Source: Desmodus rotundus | Taxonomy: Eukaryota > Chordata > Mammalia > Chiroptera > Phyllostomidae | Assembly: GCF_022682495.2 (NCBI RefSeq) | Contig: NC_071391.1 | Span: 17,831,680 to 17,895,679 of the forward strand | Direction of reading: 5' to 3' | DNA length: 64,000 bases | Shown here: in pieces, positions 22,401 to 35,055 of the stretch | How positions within the stretch are numbered: position 1 is the first letter of the stretch | Layout of the letters: the number at the start of each line of letters is the position of its first letter | Position numbers and translations under genes: made by a program | Notes under the pieces: generated by a model | What the model saw: only the letters and a program-made list of their open reading frames with translations | Told to the model about the DNA's origin: nothing | Databases searched by the model: none

Positions 22401-25240
22401 GAGTGGATGAATGAATGAGGAGCAACTATCCAAAACATTAAAACATTCAAGACTCTTCCTTACCACTTGCTTTTTTCATTAAGAATTATTAAATGACTCA
22501 TCATCTTTCCTATTAAAATGTTTCATGTCTCATGGACCCTTCTTTTTAAATTTAATTATGTCAGAATTGCAAGCTATGCAGATATTTTGTCAATTTTTCC
22601 TTTCTGAGTTGCCTTTTATCAGAGCTGGCATGATTAGTTTTAAACATTGATTGCCCTTTCGGCTTTCATAGTGAACCAAAGTTTCATTATTCTCCAAATG
22701 AAGAAGACTTATTTTTCCTGCACTCTACAAATGGTTACAGACTTTGTTAATGCTTGTCGTCTCCTGCTTATGCACTTATATCTTTATAGAAGCAATGAAT
22801 CTGGCTTGGATATTTCTGCTTTTAAATAGTACATTTTATTAACAGCAATTCATATTTTTTAAATCTCCATAACCTCTATCCTTGTCTTGAATTTGTACTA
22901 TCAATGTACTAAATGCTCAAGAATATCATCCAATAATAAAGCAAAATGTCTAGCGCTACTACAAAGTCAATATGATATTAATTAGAGAAAACGTACAAAG
23001 AGAAATGAGGAAAACCGTCATATTGTAAACACATTATGTCTTAGGGGCACTGCACGCATAACATCTAACCCTAACAATAGCTGGCACGGTTAAGAAGGGA
23101 GTATTGTGTCCTCCAATGGTAACATATATTATATTTCAATGGTGTATATGTGTGTGGGTCATAAGTTAGTGAAAGCATTATCCAAGGTTTGATCTAAAAT
23201 CAGTCTGATTCCCTGGTCCCAGGAATTTTACTTTTTCAGGCTTCCCTTGTAAGTAGAACTCATGTACAAAGATGAATAGATAGTTGTAGTCCTAGGTCAG
23301 GTGGTCTGATTGGATTCCCAGAAAGTGGGAGTTATCTTTGCAGCATCCAGTGGCAGAGAAGCTTGGAGAGGAACTGGCCCACCTCTGCCTTCCCAGATAC
23401 CTAATATAACCTTGTGAAATTGCCATTGTCCCCTTATTTTGTCTTTGTTCCTCCAAACGTTATAAATTTGATATCACCTCCCTGTCCTATTTGACAGTCT
23501 GTTTTCCCAAATTGATACCTTCCAGGGTAGGCACTGTCAAACAGAACACTGGGAAAGTTGCTTATTTGACCCTTTTGCTGTCCCATTCTCTCTGAGATGG
23601 CATTGAATCCAAACTGAGGTATAATAAGGTGCTATCATACTGGGCTTCAATTATTTCATGCATACATTCGGAGGTCGTCATTTCTGCCAATCACTAATGC
23701 ATGTCCAGTACTGTCATAACGTGTGCTGTGCAGAGAGGCATCCTAAAATTTCCTGAGGTAACACAGTATTTCATTAAATACGAGACCTGAATCTTGCTCT
23801 TCAGAGGAAGTCAAGCCAGAGCCAGTGTGAACAAGTCCCAGGAACGGCCCCTTATGAAGCCATGTCTATGCCGGTCAGAGACGTGCAGCAATTACCTAAG
23901 GAACGTGCCCTGCCCTGTACTGTGCTCTGGGCAGTGTGGGCTTTCAATAACTAGTGCAGACCATCTGCTTGACACTTTGTGACAAATCGCCCTGTGAGTT
24001 AGAAACAAGATACACGTTGTGTAGAGCTGAGGGGTAATTAAAATGTGGCTGAAGGGTTGAATGCCACTTCCACTATTTCTTACATTAAACATTTATTTTT
24101 CAGCTTCATTTTAGAGATACCTTTATGCAGAAGCTAAATTGGGTTGTATTCTTGAAGAAGCTTATGTCTTTAACTGAATACCTCTGTTTCACTCATTACA
24201 TGGGAGATATTCCATGTAAAGAGTAAATATTCCCTGTAAAAAGAAATATTCCCCAGCTGTACCCAGCTTATTTAAACTCTGTCAATATTAGTTATGAGAA
24301 ATGCCACCATCTCCTTCCTAGAACTTAATAAGAGAGTCAGGAGGTGGCTATTCACTAATCAAATGTAGAGATATTTTTAAATGTCTAACAAAGCCAAGCA
24401 GAGGTACTTGTCCTGCTTTAATTTCTGTATTAAATTAGTTCAGCAGTCTTGTTCTTAAATTGCAGACCTGTAGGGTAGTGGGAAAATAATGCACTTGAGA
24501 GATGGCTGGAATAGGATTTCTTCCTGAATTAGCAGAGTTACTTGGGATAAGTACCTTCGTCCTTAGAATTGGCAGAAATTATAAGAATTTCTTAATTTGC
24601 AAGCTGAAATTTATTGTCCCTCAAGGTTAAATTTATCTCTCAAGGTTAAATATAATTACCTAAATAAAATACATGGAACATTTTTCAACACAGTGACAGC
24701 AGTTATTATTATAAATTAATGTTATGCAAATAAACACTACTATATTACTAGCAATAATTTGATTCCTCAAATTTGTTGTAAAATGAAAAACATTTTGCTA
24801 TCTCTTTTCCTCAGCAAAAGATTTCTTCTTTACATGTAACTGTGAATACATTCTTAAGCCAGTTTCCTCTTCAATAATCTCAAGTTCTGAATGAAGAGGG
24901 CCTGAGTGAATAAGGTTTTGTTTCAGATGTGCCATCGTAAGGAAAAGGAATTTTAACCTTAGGTATGGAGGTACATAAATTTAACATTGCACTCAATTCT
25001 GACATTAGCTCATTTAAGTATCATCCACGTTCAAGGCCCTTTCTTGGCTGTCCTGCTTCATGAAGCCTGATTGGTTCATTCCATATATGACTGGCAATAT
25101 TTAAGGGAGATAAAAGAACAGCTGTCTCCAAATAGTGGTTGGAAACCCTACTGTCTCTGAAAATACTGTTCCACAAAATGTGAGTTATTTTACTCCTGGA
25201 AGACATCATAGGTAATTATTTATTTAGTTTAGTTTAAGAA
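22401..25240. other. Non-coding sequence, nothing recognised
   Basis: No gene or RNA seen. Two small local duplications: three ATATTCC...TGTAAA units at about 24205-24250 and a doubled CTCAAGGTTAAAT unit at about 24620-24650. Confidence 0.5.
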
Positions 25241-25250
25241 GTCTTATAGT

Positions 25251-25491
25251 CACAGGGGTGTCAAACTCTTTTTCACCGGGGGGGAGGTGAAAATCAGCCT
25301 TGTGGTTGCCTTCAAAGGGCGCAGTTGCCTTCAAAGGGCCGAATGTAATTTTAGGACTGTATAAGTGTAACTACTCCTTAACTAGGGGCAAGGAGCTCAG
25401 CACTGCTGCCGGGTAGAAACAAGGTGCCAGGCCGGATAAAACAAGGTGGAGGGCCAGGTTCGTCCCGAGGGCCTTGTGTTTGCCACCTGTG
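25251..25491. mobile_element. Non-autonomous hAT-type DNA transposon
   Basis: The element starts CACAGGGGTGTCAAAC and ends GTTTGCCACCTGTG, which are near-perfect terminal inverted repeats. Flanking octamers GTCTTATA (25241-25248) and GTCTAATA (25492-25499) match at 7 of 8 positions, fitting the 8-bp TSD of hAT elements, though the left copy sits 2 bp away from the terminal repeat. No transposase. Internally the unit GTTGCCTTCAAAGGG is tandemly doubled near 25300-25340. The low divergence of the ends suggests a bat-lineage burst rather than an old mammalian element. Confidence 0.75.
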
Positions 25492-25499
25492 GTCTAATA

Positions 25500-26539
25500 T
25501 ATGTAAACAGACCAAACGAAATTAGAGAAGTACAATAAAAAGTAGGAAAAACAAGCACAGTTCATGAAGGCAAATGTTCTCCAGAAAGATCAGTCACGCC
25601 AGCAGGCTCCACAGGATAAGAATGTTGAACATGAAACACACAAGTATTTTGGCACTTCAAAACTTGAACTAATGAGGTTTTCGCAGTAAGGTTGGACAAC
25701 GTCATTGCCATTCACATATAGAAAGTTATTATTTCCTGACTCTGTATTTAAACTATTTTGAATGTTTCCTTACAGGTTTCATCAATTCTTACAATAAACC
25801 AAAATTCACTGAGGGTTTTCTTCTGGCACCTGTATATCAGAAACAGCTATTCTTTTACAACTGAAGAAAAATGTGCTTGGTATTGCAAAGTGTCTCCTCC
25901 ATTCCCGACATGGGGGAAAGGTAAAGAAGACCCGGTTAATTACCGTGCTTCTGTTTACATGTTAATCACATTTTACAACACAATTTTATTCACCATAGGA
26001 CTTAGGTGTCAACCGAAGTTGAAAAGAGTTTTGTCTTTAGAACATAAAATAGCAATATCTGAACCTAGAATAAATTAAAAGGTGTTATGAACACCATAAA
26101 AATTGAAAGCGTATCTATCTCGTGCTTGATAGGCACTCAGCAGACTATGTGTGGGAGTAAGTGTATGGATGTTTTAGTACCAAGGTTTTGGTACGTCCAC
26201 GGAGAACAGATGGAGTAGGGGGATTTACAAAACCCTCGTCTTACACGAAGAATTAAATTAGGTGGATAAACTTTTAAATGGTGACTTCTTTCCCTCTGCT
26301 TCAACAATTTAGTTTTCAAAAATTAACTGTCTGGATTTTTTAGGTGTTTGTACTATTTTCATTATTTTATTGTTTTTGTGTCCAGATTCTGAGAGAGGAA
26401 GGGATGGATGGAGGTGGGAGAAGAGAGAGAAGAGAATACAGAGAATACAAGTTAAGGATGCTGGCAATTATGAGAAGACACTGTATGGGAAAAAGAGAGT
26501 CATAGTTAATAAGGAAAGAAGAGCTGAACTAAATTTACT
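25500..26539. other. Non-coding sequence, nothing recognised
   Basis: No gene or repeat recognised. The 106-codon frame at 25758-26078 lacks coding-like features or a matching splice context. Confidence 0.45.
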
Positions 26540-26790
26540 GAGTGCTAATAGTTTTTGTTGTAATAGCAGTTACCGCTTATTAAATGTTGGCTATATGCCA
26601 GTTACTCTATTCAGTACTTTCAATGCCTTTTGTCAAGTAATTCTCATAAGCACCCTATAAAGTGATACTATGTTTATATGCATTGTACAAATAAAAAAAA
26701 TGATGCTTCAGTATAGCAAATAACTTGCCCAAGGCCATAGAGGTAATAACTAGAAGAGCTGGGAATTGAGCCAAGATTGATTTCTTTCCC
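26540..26790 (-). repeat. MIR SINE, antisense, nearly complete
   Basis: 'ttactgagtgctaatagttt', 'gctatatgccagttactcta', 'ataacttgcccaaggccata' and 'gagctgggaattgagcca' follow the whole reverse-complement MIR. One of the best preserved copies in the window. Confidence 0.8.
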
Positions 26791-26884
26791 AAGTGTATGT
26801 CAAACCGTGAGGCTGTACTGAACTGGACAAAGCCCCTCGCAGGCATCATCTCATTGGCTTATTGCAACACATTGAACCTATACT

Positions 26885-27010
26885 ATTTCGCTCTTTACTT
26901 TGTTCTTAGATACAGATACTGAAGTTCAGGGAGGCTCATGAACTTATCTGAGTTCACCCAGCAGAACAAGGGTTTGAACCCAAGCCTGTGCCACTCTTTG
27001 CACTGAGGAG
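26885..27010 (-). repeat. MIR SINE fragment, antisense
   Basis: 'ttcagggaggctcatgaact', 'cacccagcagaacaagggtt', 'tgaacccaagcctgtgcc' matches the reverse complement of the MIR 5' half. It begins about 100 bases after another MIR in the same orientation. Confidence 0.7.
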
Positions 27011-27429
27011 CACTTCTATTTGGAGTAGGTAAATTGATAAGGATGTTGAAGGCTTAAGCTTAAACAGGCCAAATAAAGGAAAATTAAGCCCTCACTGTTG
27101 GCGTCCTTGGAGATTCTGAGGTGATTTGGAGCAGCGGTGATGGCTGAAAGAACCGACATTTTAAAGCGAGTCAAGTTTGGCTCCTTGTCTTGCCTGCCTT
27201 TTAAGATATTCTTTACTTCATTTGATTGGTTTCGATCACCCTTTCCTGTGAGTTGTTTTGGATCCAGAATCTCTTTTATTTGAGTAAGAAAAAGAAAATA
27301 GAAGCCAGAAAACTGATTAGAAAAGAAATGAAAGCAATTCTGCCAGCGCCTACCTGTTGTGAATCTGGCACTCCTAAGATATATGAGATGGGGAAGATGC
27401 TCACCTCTCACCTGGAGGGGTGACACAAA

Positions 27430-27790
27430 GTCATCTCGGAGACACTCTCTTTAATCTACTCCCCACCTTGCAGCTGGAGGGATCTTTGCAAAATGCAAGA
27501 CTGGTCCTGTCTCCTCCTACTTTTGAACCCTTCCGGTAGCTTCCCATTGCTCTAAAATGAAGACAAAGCCAGACCTCTATCTACCTTACCAGCCTGCTGT
27601 ATATCGTGCTGTCCTACACACTTTTCCACCTACAACTTCACTGCCCTTTCTTTTAGTGTGTGGTACTTATGTCTCGAGTCTGTGCTGTATTCTCTGGCTG
27701 GAATGATTATTCTATGCCTTTCTCATAGTAGCGTATTGTTATCCACACTTCCCATCAGCTCTACCAGCTTCACTTCCCTGAGACGCCTCC
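27430..27790 (+). repeat. L2 LINE fragment
   Basis: 'cttttgaacccttccggtagcttcccattgctc', 'acaaagccagacctctatct' and 'cttccctgagacgcctcct' are L2 landmarks in the right order. Some 130 bases farther right a degraded 'gccgagcacatggcatgtac' may be its tail. Confidence 0.65.
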
Positions 27791-28079
27791 TTAATTAGTA
27801 TAAATTACCATCTGAGAACAATAGTACTTTTTCTTTGGAACAATTGTTACAGTGGAATGTTTCTTCACTGATGTTTGCATTGCCCTGGAAGCCATGGGCT
27901 TGTTAAGGGCAGCAAGCTCATCTGAATTTACTCCCTGTTGTACGGCTAGCTCTAGCCCCGTGCCGAGCACATGGCATGTACAGCAATGTGGTGGCTGATC
28001 TCCAACCCCGGCTCTCAAAGAACCCTGCTTCATGGATTCCCACTCTGGATACTTCTCCTCCCCTTGTTGAATGTCAGCT

Positions 28080-28507
28080 GGCCCTGTGACTCACTTTATC
28101 TTTAGAAAAATAAGACATGACATTGTGCCAATGCTGGGACTAATCCTTAAAGTGGCTTCATGATGATCAGTTTTGTGCTTTTGAGGAAGATACATTTCAT
28201 GTAAACATCAGAAACCCTTTTAGAGAGACCCTGTGGAGAACTCACAGTCCATGAGGAGAGAAGAGGCCCTAGGCTAAAAGAAGAAGGAGAGAGGCCCAGC
28301 TCTCCCAATGTCTCAGGGAAGCCTCCAGTGACTTTGGCCTCGCCCCCCATCTGATTACACCTAGATAAAATGCTCCGAGTGGGATTAGAGAAAGAACTTC
28401 CCATTTATGCCCAAGCAACCCACAGACCTATGGGATACAATGAAATGGTTATTATTTTAAGCTGCTAAGTGTCGTTCCTTGTTACACCAATAGATAACTA
28501 AGAAACA
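28080..28507 (+). mobile_element. Old ERVL/MaLR-like LTR
   Basis: The right end 'ttattttaagctgctaagtg', 'ccttgttacaccaatagat', 'aactaaga' is the conserved 3' end of MLT1-like LTRs. The 5' boundary is uncertain. The minus-strand frame at 28147-28404 is a shadow. Confidence 0.5.
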
Positions 28508-29319
28508 CATGATACAAAATTGTGTCTGTATTTGTGGGTTAGTCTAGTTTTCTCATGATTGAATTGTCGGTACTCAGGATGTAGGGAAATGTATCAGGGT
28601 TGGACCCATAAGGATTTTCTTTTCTTCTGGACCCTACATGCTCATTAATTGCAAAAGTCTGCTTACATGGTAGACATGAAAACAAAATAACAAAAACAAA
28701 CAAAAAACATATGTAACTTAAATGAACTCTTGCCTCAGTAGGCTGTACGTAATAAAAGAATCTATTTCATATGTATTATCAAATTTGATCTGTTTTAATG
28801 ACAAAATTGCTGATGGCAGGGTCTTACCCCTTCAAAATATCCCCCCTCTCCTTGATGTGTCTGGGAGTCTCCAGAGGGTTTTTCATACATGCTCACAAGG
28901 AAGTCCGCTGGCCTGTTCTCCCATCATGCTTTTTTGCAGTATCTATTATTTTCTGAGGGGACAAGTCTCTGTTGAGGCTCAGTGGAGTCTGATCACATGT
29001 GAGAACTCTAAGCATTAGGGGCCTTTTATTAAGAAAAAAGAAACCCATCTACTGAGTTTTGTTCTGTTTTGTTTCTGTTATATTTGGCTGAGGGTGAGGT
29101 ACTTAGCTCATTGAACCTCAATTTACTTATCTCTGAAATCATATATTCAATATACAGGATTTTTATTAGATTTACATAGATGTTTTATGTGAATTCTCCA
29201 TTATATAGTAAAATTGAGTTAGATGATCTTTATTACAGAGATTTTATTGCAAGTGCATTTGTTTGAAAATCAACTAGATCTATTTTAGTGGCGTTGTTAA
29301 GTTAAATAAGTTATTTTAC
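28508..29319. other. Non-coding sequence, nothing recognised
   Basis: No gene or repeat recognised. The open frame 28722-29018 is unsupported. Confidence 0.45.
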
Positions 29320-30000
29320 CCATCTAACTTCATTGTGTATTTTTAAGGCAAAATTGTTAGCAAAACTGAATCATACTATACACACATTGCTTAACCTTTT
29401 AATTTAATAATATTTCATGTACATTTTCTAATTTCCTACAAAATTCTTTTTAATGACTACATGGAACACCATAATTATTTAGTCAGTCTCCTGTTGTTGG
29501 CTGTTATATTACTTCTAATTTGTTGCTATCTTATATTTATGCTAGGATGACATACTTATACTGTACATTATTTCCTCAAGATATGTTCTTAGAAAGAGGA
29601 ATTACTGGTTCCACAGTTCTGCTTATTTTAAAATGTTAACATATATTTCCAAGTTGCATTCCAAAGAGAAAACCAATTCTACTCCTCCACAACACTGTAT
29701 TTTTAAAAATTATTTTATTGTTGTTCAATTACAGGTTGTCTGCATTTTCTCCCCTCCCCTCCCCGCCACAGGAGCCAAACCCACCTCCCTCCCTTGCTTC
29801 CATCCCCCACCTTGGTTTTGTCCATGTGTCCTTTATAGTAGTTCCTGCAAACCCTTCTCCCCGCTGTCACCTCCCCCTCCCCTCTGGCTATTGTTAGATT
29901 GTTCTTAACTTCAATGACTCTGGTTATATTTTGTTTCCTTTTTTCTTTTGCACAACACTGTATTTATCAAGGTTTTTCTTTTTTATTTTTTGTCTGTTAG
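29320..30000 (-). mobile_element. Old L1M LINE-1 fragment, antisense
   Basis: 'atggaacaccataattattt', 'tagtcagtctcctgttgttg', 'aagaggaattactggttcca' and 'ttgcattccaaagagaaaacc' follow the antisense of old L1 ORF2. The line breaks at 29703 and resumes after 29950 ('cactgtatttatcaaggttt') because a younger L1 tail inserted into it. Confidence 0.6.
29688..29965 (-). mobile_element. Young L1 3' UTR tail nested in the old L1M
   Basis: The body at 29703-29950 is only the 3' UTR of the bat-type L1 in antisense. It is flanked by the exact 15-bp repeat CACAACACTGTATTT at 29688-29702 and 29951-29965. Removing it restores the old L1. It is truncated just past the ORF2 stop, so it has no coding content; the plus-strand frame 29633-29908 is a shadow. 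Confidence 0.9.
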
Positions 30001-30449
30001 AAAAACCGAAAACAGTTTTCTCATTTTAAGTGAGTAGCTACAATTTTTAAAACTCACGATTATTACTTATGGAAATGTTACTCTGCCTTAAGCCAACACT
30101 TGAACAATAATAATTACCTTGAACATACACATTTTGACAACAATTTCACATTTATTATTTCACACAATATCCCCAGTAGCCCTGTAAGATAAGTAGGGGG
30201 GTAATAATCATTAAAGTATGTTGGGAAGAATAACAATTAGTTCTACAAGTATTCACATACAGACCTCTCACTTTCAAATTCGGGTGAATTCCTTCAATAT
30301 GACCTGCCATTATGACTTGATAAGAAGAAAGGAATTTGTTCCCTAGGACTAATCCTTCCTGGATAAAAATGACAAAGTATTATTTCATTCTGACATTGTG
30401 CGTAGATGCGCTAGCTGCTGACGAGGCAGTTTATTTCTTCTCCGGCTAA
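30001..30449. other. AT-rich non-coding sequence
   Basis: No gene seen. A faint MIR-like block ('atttcacacaatatccccag') lies near 30140-30210. Confidence 0.4.
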
Positions 30450-31740
30450 GGTTTTTTTGATAGACTTCCATAAATTCCGTTATAAAGTGCCACACAGTAC
30501 TCTACTATTAATGTTATGTTTAGTTAAATCTAGGCATTGTTTTTGCCAATCCTCTGTCTACCTGTTTGTGTTTTATGTGATTTTTATTATAACAGTGACA
30601 CATTATAATAAACATCAGAAATTAATTAATCTACAGAAAATGCACAAAATAAGTGTCACCCATTCCCCTTCCTTTTGCTTTATGTCCATCATCACAAGAA
30701 GCCACCAGAGCAGTGTGGTGTTAATCCTTTTGGTTTTTCTAAGCATATTTTAAGCACAATTGGGCTCAGTCGGTACCTATGATTCTGTTAGATACTTTTT
30801 TCACTTGTTATTATACAGTATTCCATGTTGCTTCAGAGTATTTCATTGGAGGGATGAAGAATTTAAATCGGGCCCATTTTTGATAAACATTTATATTTTT
30901 TTGGTATTGTTATTCCCAATATTAAAACATCTTTATACACCTGTATATTTTTAGATTAACTTTCTAAAAGTGGGTTGTTAAACAATCTAAACTGCAAAAA
31001 TTGAATCACAGTTTACTTGAATCTACAATTTTGCCAGGCACTACCTTACTCCTTTTCAAAAGTATATTTCCAACATATTTATCAATAGCTTGTTGGACTG
31101 TCTATACCCACTCTCTCAGCATCACTGGCTATTTTTATTTTTTGCTCATCTCAATGGTTAAAAAAAAAAACCTCACTGGTTTAATTTGTTTTAAATTAAT
31201 ATGAGGTTGATCAACTCTATGTTTGCAGATTATTTGGATTTATTTTTAGAAAACTGCTGTTTTATACCAATTGCCTGCATTTCTGTTCAGTTTTTGGGCT
31301 TTTCGTCCTGGTTTGTAAGCTTTCTTTGTATACATTTAACATAGGTGTTTTGTCTGATCGTTTGTTATGTGTGTTTCCCAGTTTTTACCTTCCTTTTTTT
31401 TCTATTTACATAATTGTGCTATTGAAAAATGTTATTTTTTTATTTTAAAGGCTTTTGATCTTTTGGTCATGCCTTAAAGGTAATCTGTATTCCAATATTT
31501 TAAATGTTGTTTTAGTCACACCCTATTGCAATAAGTTTTCTTATTTCCATTATCCAGTTTTGAGTCTTGATTCAACTAGATTTTATTGTCAACACTAAGA
31601 GTGTATGTTTAGGTGCATCCATTCCATATGTTTCACATATGTGTGTGTGTTTATACTTCCTCAAATTATTATAGAAGCTGGTTGTTCCACTCTTATTCAT
31701 TAAATAATCCTAAATAATGTATTAAAATGTTATGGGTTTG
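30450..31740 (-). mobile_element. Old L1M-type LINE-1 segment, antisense
   Basis: Highly diverged antisense L1: 'tacagtattccatgttgctt', 'acctgtatatttttagatta', 'atttatcaatagcttgttg', 'ggcttttgatcttttggtcatgcc' and 'atttccattatccagttttg' occur in ORF2 order. The T/A-rich plus-strand frames here (30457-31204) are shadows. Confidence 0.5.
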
Positions 31741-32740
31741 AAATGACTTCTTTATCTTATAAATTTAAATTGACTTAAAAGGGTCTTGTAGTTTTTAAAT
31801 GTTTGTTTAGCTGCCAGTTTATTCCTGTGGGATATTCTTCTGTTTTAATTACTGTAATAGCCTGAGAGAGGTACTTTATATCTGGTAGAGCTAAGTTCAT
31901 CCAATTTCTTATTTTTTTCATGGCTCTCCTTATGTTATTCTTTCATGTAAATATTAGAATTTTTTTTCCAACTGAGAACACAAACATGGCGGTTCGACGA
32001 AGACTTCTCAGCGGAGCATTGGTACAGCAGGGGAAGAGGGCAGGTGCTATTTCTTTTGGCCGTGTTCCCATTGGCTGTGGAAACTGATAAATAGTTTAAA
32101 TTTTAGCAACTTGCTTTATCTAATTGTTTACAATGTTATTCATTAGTAGCTCTTTCACTCATCAGAGAGAATTTTCATGTAATGAAATGGGCTAATTCAG
32201 TTTACTGAAACTGTGTGAAGGGAGTAACAAGAGAAATTTTCATTCAGTAGTTTAAGATTTTTGCTCAGATGAAAAGGCACACAGCTGCTGATGCTCTGTT
32301 GCCTCTTGAAATCTCAAAGAAGCTAAGAAGGCAAAGAAACAACATACACAGAGAGACTGGGAAGTCAGAGCATGCAATGCCTTCCACTTCATCTTATCAT
32401 TGCAAGTTGAATTAACTTGAATTAACTAGTACTAGAAGCCCACTTAAAAAAATAGAGACCCTAAATGCACGTAAAAATGAAGAACATAATAAATGCATGA
32501 CTATCTTCCAAACATAGGACATTTATGACTTACATGTAGTTTAAGCTCTAAAAGTTCAATCTAACTCTGTGGTTTAGCCCTCGACTGTAATTGTTCACTA
32601 TATAACAGTATGTTAAAAATGAGGTTTCCTGGAAAAGTCCAAGATAGATTAGATGCAATATTTTAATGACATGTTTTCACAGGTAGATTTTTAAAAGAAA
32701 TTAGGGAAAAGTTTCAAGCCTTTCAGAATTCCAACAGATA
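31741..32740. other. AT-rich non-coding sequence with a short CpG-containing ORF
   Basis: Mostly AT-rich with nothing recognised. At 31986-32087 a 33-codon ATG-to-stop frame (starts MAVRRRLLSG) lies in a CpG-bearing island of higher GC in a T-rich background. I cannot name it. It could be a fragment of a processed pseudogene, a first exon, or chance. Confidence 0.3.
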
Positions 32741-33600
32741 TACTATATAGGGAAAAGGGTCAGAATGTGAAGGAAATGAGAGTTTGGAAGTGAGCGTGAG
32801 TTGAAGTGAGCTGTCGTGAGGCTTTGAGTTCCACTTCCTCTTGGAGAGGACAGTGAGGGTTTACTCTTCCCCACTCCAAACCTAGTGAGGCGGGTTTCAA
32901 GAGGATCCTGCAGACAATACTGCAACGTGCGCCCTGCACTTGGGGGCCTGATGCCTGACTTATTGCTGGAAAGGGGAAAGTCAGCTCTCAGAAGAGTTTG
33001 ACTCCTACCCTGGAAACCTTGAAAACAACAAAAAAAGGCCATTTATTTCTAGGTGAGACCAAGAGGATGCCCCCTATTAAGGTAGGCGTTCGTTCCCAGA
33101 GTTCATGGCACACAGGGAGGCAAGAGGGCTTGTAGGAGCCCCAATAAGAGGTTGTCTGAGACCTTGTCCTTGAGGACTGTCTGAGTCAGGAGACCTAAGC
33201 AGAAAGAGGCCGAAGGTCTATCGCTGTAGGGAAAGAGGAGGAAGAAAATACAAGGTAGCAGGATAGTGTCGCATCTGTTCAGGCAAATGCAGAATGTAGA
33301 TAGTCAACAGTTAAACCCAAGAAACCAGTGCAGAGCTCTACATCAGAGAAAAATGTAAGCCAGGCCCACCCAGAGCCTCCAGCTAGGCCCACCTGCCTCA
33401 CGAAAAAAAACACCAGCCACCACCAGCTGAATAAAAATTGATCTACTTTACCTGTTTCCCTTCTCTCTGCCCTGTTCTCCCAGTTTCCAAATTTGACCAA
33501 TAAAATCAGCAGTTAGAAAGTGGAGGAAGTAAGAATACACAGGGGGAAAAATACACTTTCCTTCTCCCACTGCGAGACTCCAGCCCAAAGTTGGTCCAGA
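32741..33600. other. Higher-GC stretch, unassigned
   Basis: GC content rises above the neighbours across about 850 bases, with CpGs, purine-rich blocks and a 'gaccaataaaatcagcag' string at about 33496-33513. It looks like an old LTR or a non-coding exon, but I recognise no family. The minus-strand frames 32743-33042 and 33279-33500 show no splice-site support. Confidence 0.3.
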
Positions 33601-34693
33601 CTGTGGAGAGAAAAAAAAAAAGATACGGTTTTCTTTTATGTAAACTCAAATGTGAAATTTTAATTAATATTTTGGACTAAAAATGCCAACACTGTGTTGC
33701 TTAAAGTGATTCCAGGGCTGCTATTATCTAAAAAAGGAGACAGAAAAATCGTGAACCTTGTCATGGTTTTTCCCAGGGAAAGGGGGCATTTATGTCCTCT
33801 AAATAAAACATAAGATGACAGAAAGAAATGTTTTGCTAACAATACATTTTTCTCAGTTGTCAGTTCAACAATCAAGCAGCAAAGAAAAATGTATGTGAAA
33901 TTATAATTTAATATTAACTTTAGCCCCAAATAGTTATTTCAACCTCTAATATAGCTGAAATATGGGGGAGTCCTGGCCATATATATATCTTCCTTCTTCA
34001 AGCTCATTTCTGCCTAATCTCAAACCTTGAATCTTGAGCCTTTCTTCCACTCAACTAAGAATCTCATGTACAGATTCAAAGTCATTAGACCAAGGTCTGA
34101 GCCCTGTAGTTCTGCATTCTGACCACTTGGAAAACAGGCCCTTGACACACCTCATTCATCTGAGCCTGTATGAGGACTGAGGGCTGATCATTATGACCAT
34201 TTCTCCATCAATAGTCTCCTCAATGGCAGCAACCTGTCCCCCCATTACATGTTTCATCCCCCCAGTGACTCTCTCTCAGAAGGGCTTATGTACAGAATAT
34301 TTCTATTTCTTCAAACTCACAGGGGTTGTATTTATGCAGCTATTCTCCTATCCACTCATTCATTCATTTATCCTTTTGTTAATTACTCACTTAATATTTA
34401 TAGGATATTTACAACATGCCGGATGGCAAAAGTTCAAACAAGCCCTCCCAAATTTATTCTAAGATGCTAAATGGGAACTTTTAAGTCTTGTAATTGTGGC
34501 CAAAATTAATAGATAAGCATTTGCCACCCGTCTTCATCATTTAAATAGACAGATAAATGAGGAAGAAGATAATAAGGACACTTCCTTTGGAAAGGCCAGG
34601 GTTTGCTGCCAAACAACCTCTGAAAAGGGAGTTGACAGGTGGTGATCTGGAGAGTGTACCAAAGCACAGAATGTTGCAAAACAAATATGCGCT
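33601..34693. other. Non-coding sequence, nothing recognised
   Basis: No gene or clear repeat. Several 60-90 codon frames overlap each other on both strands. Confidence 0.45.
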
Positions 34694-35055
34694 GCAATAG
34701 ATGGAGTGTTTGTATCCCCCCAAATTCCTACGTTGAAAGTCTGCCCCTCAATGGGACATTAATAAGAGGTGAAGCCTTGGAGAGGTAGTTAGGTCCTGAG
34801 TGCAGAGCCCTCATCAATGGGATCAGCGTGCTAGCAGGAGGGTCCTCAGAGAGGAGCCTCAGTCTCTTTGTGCCTTGTGAGGACACAGTGCGAGGATGGC
34901 CATGTGTGAACCAGGGGTGAGCTCTCACCAGACACTGGCTCTGGCAGTGCCTTGAGCTTGGACTTCTGAGCTTCCGGAATTATGCATAACAAATCTTTAT
35001 TGTTTAAACTACCCATTCTGCGGTACTGTGATATAGCAGCCTGAGCTGACCAAGC
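34694..35055 (+). mobile_element. MaLR LTR (MST/MLT1-like), nearly complete
   Basis: All main blocks are present in order: 'gatggagtgtttgtatcccc', 'gccctcatcaatgggatcag', 'tgtgaggacacagtgcgagg', 'ctctcaccagacactggctc', 'ccttgagcttggacttctga', 'gtgatatagcagcctgagct'. A non-autonomous ERVL-related LTR with no coding sequence. Minus-strand frame 34728-34928 is a shadow. Confidence 0.8.

Noticed and set aside
27016..27426. 136-codon minus-strand open frame
   Set aside because: About one or two frames of this length are expected by chance in 64 kb of six-frame AT-rich sequence. An acceptor-like tract exists at its 5' side but there is no good donor, and the start overlaps a MIR.
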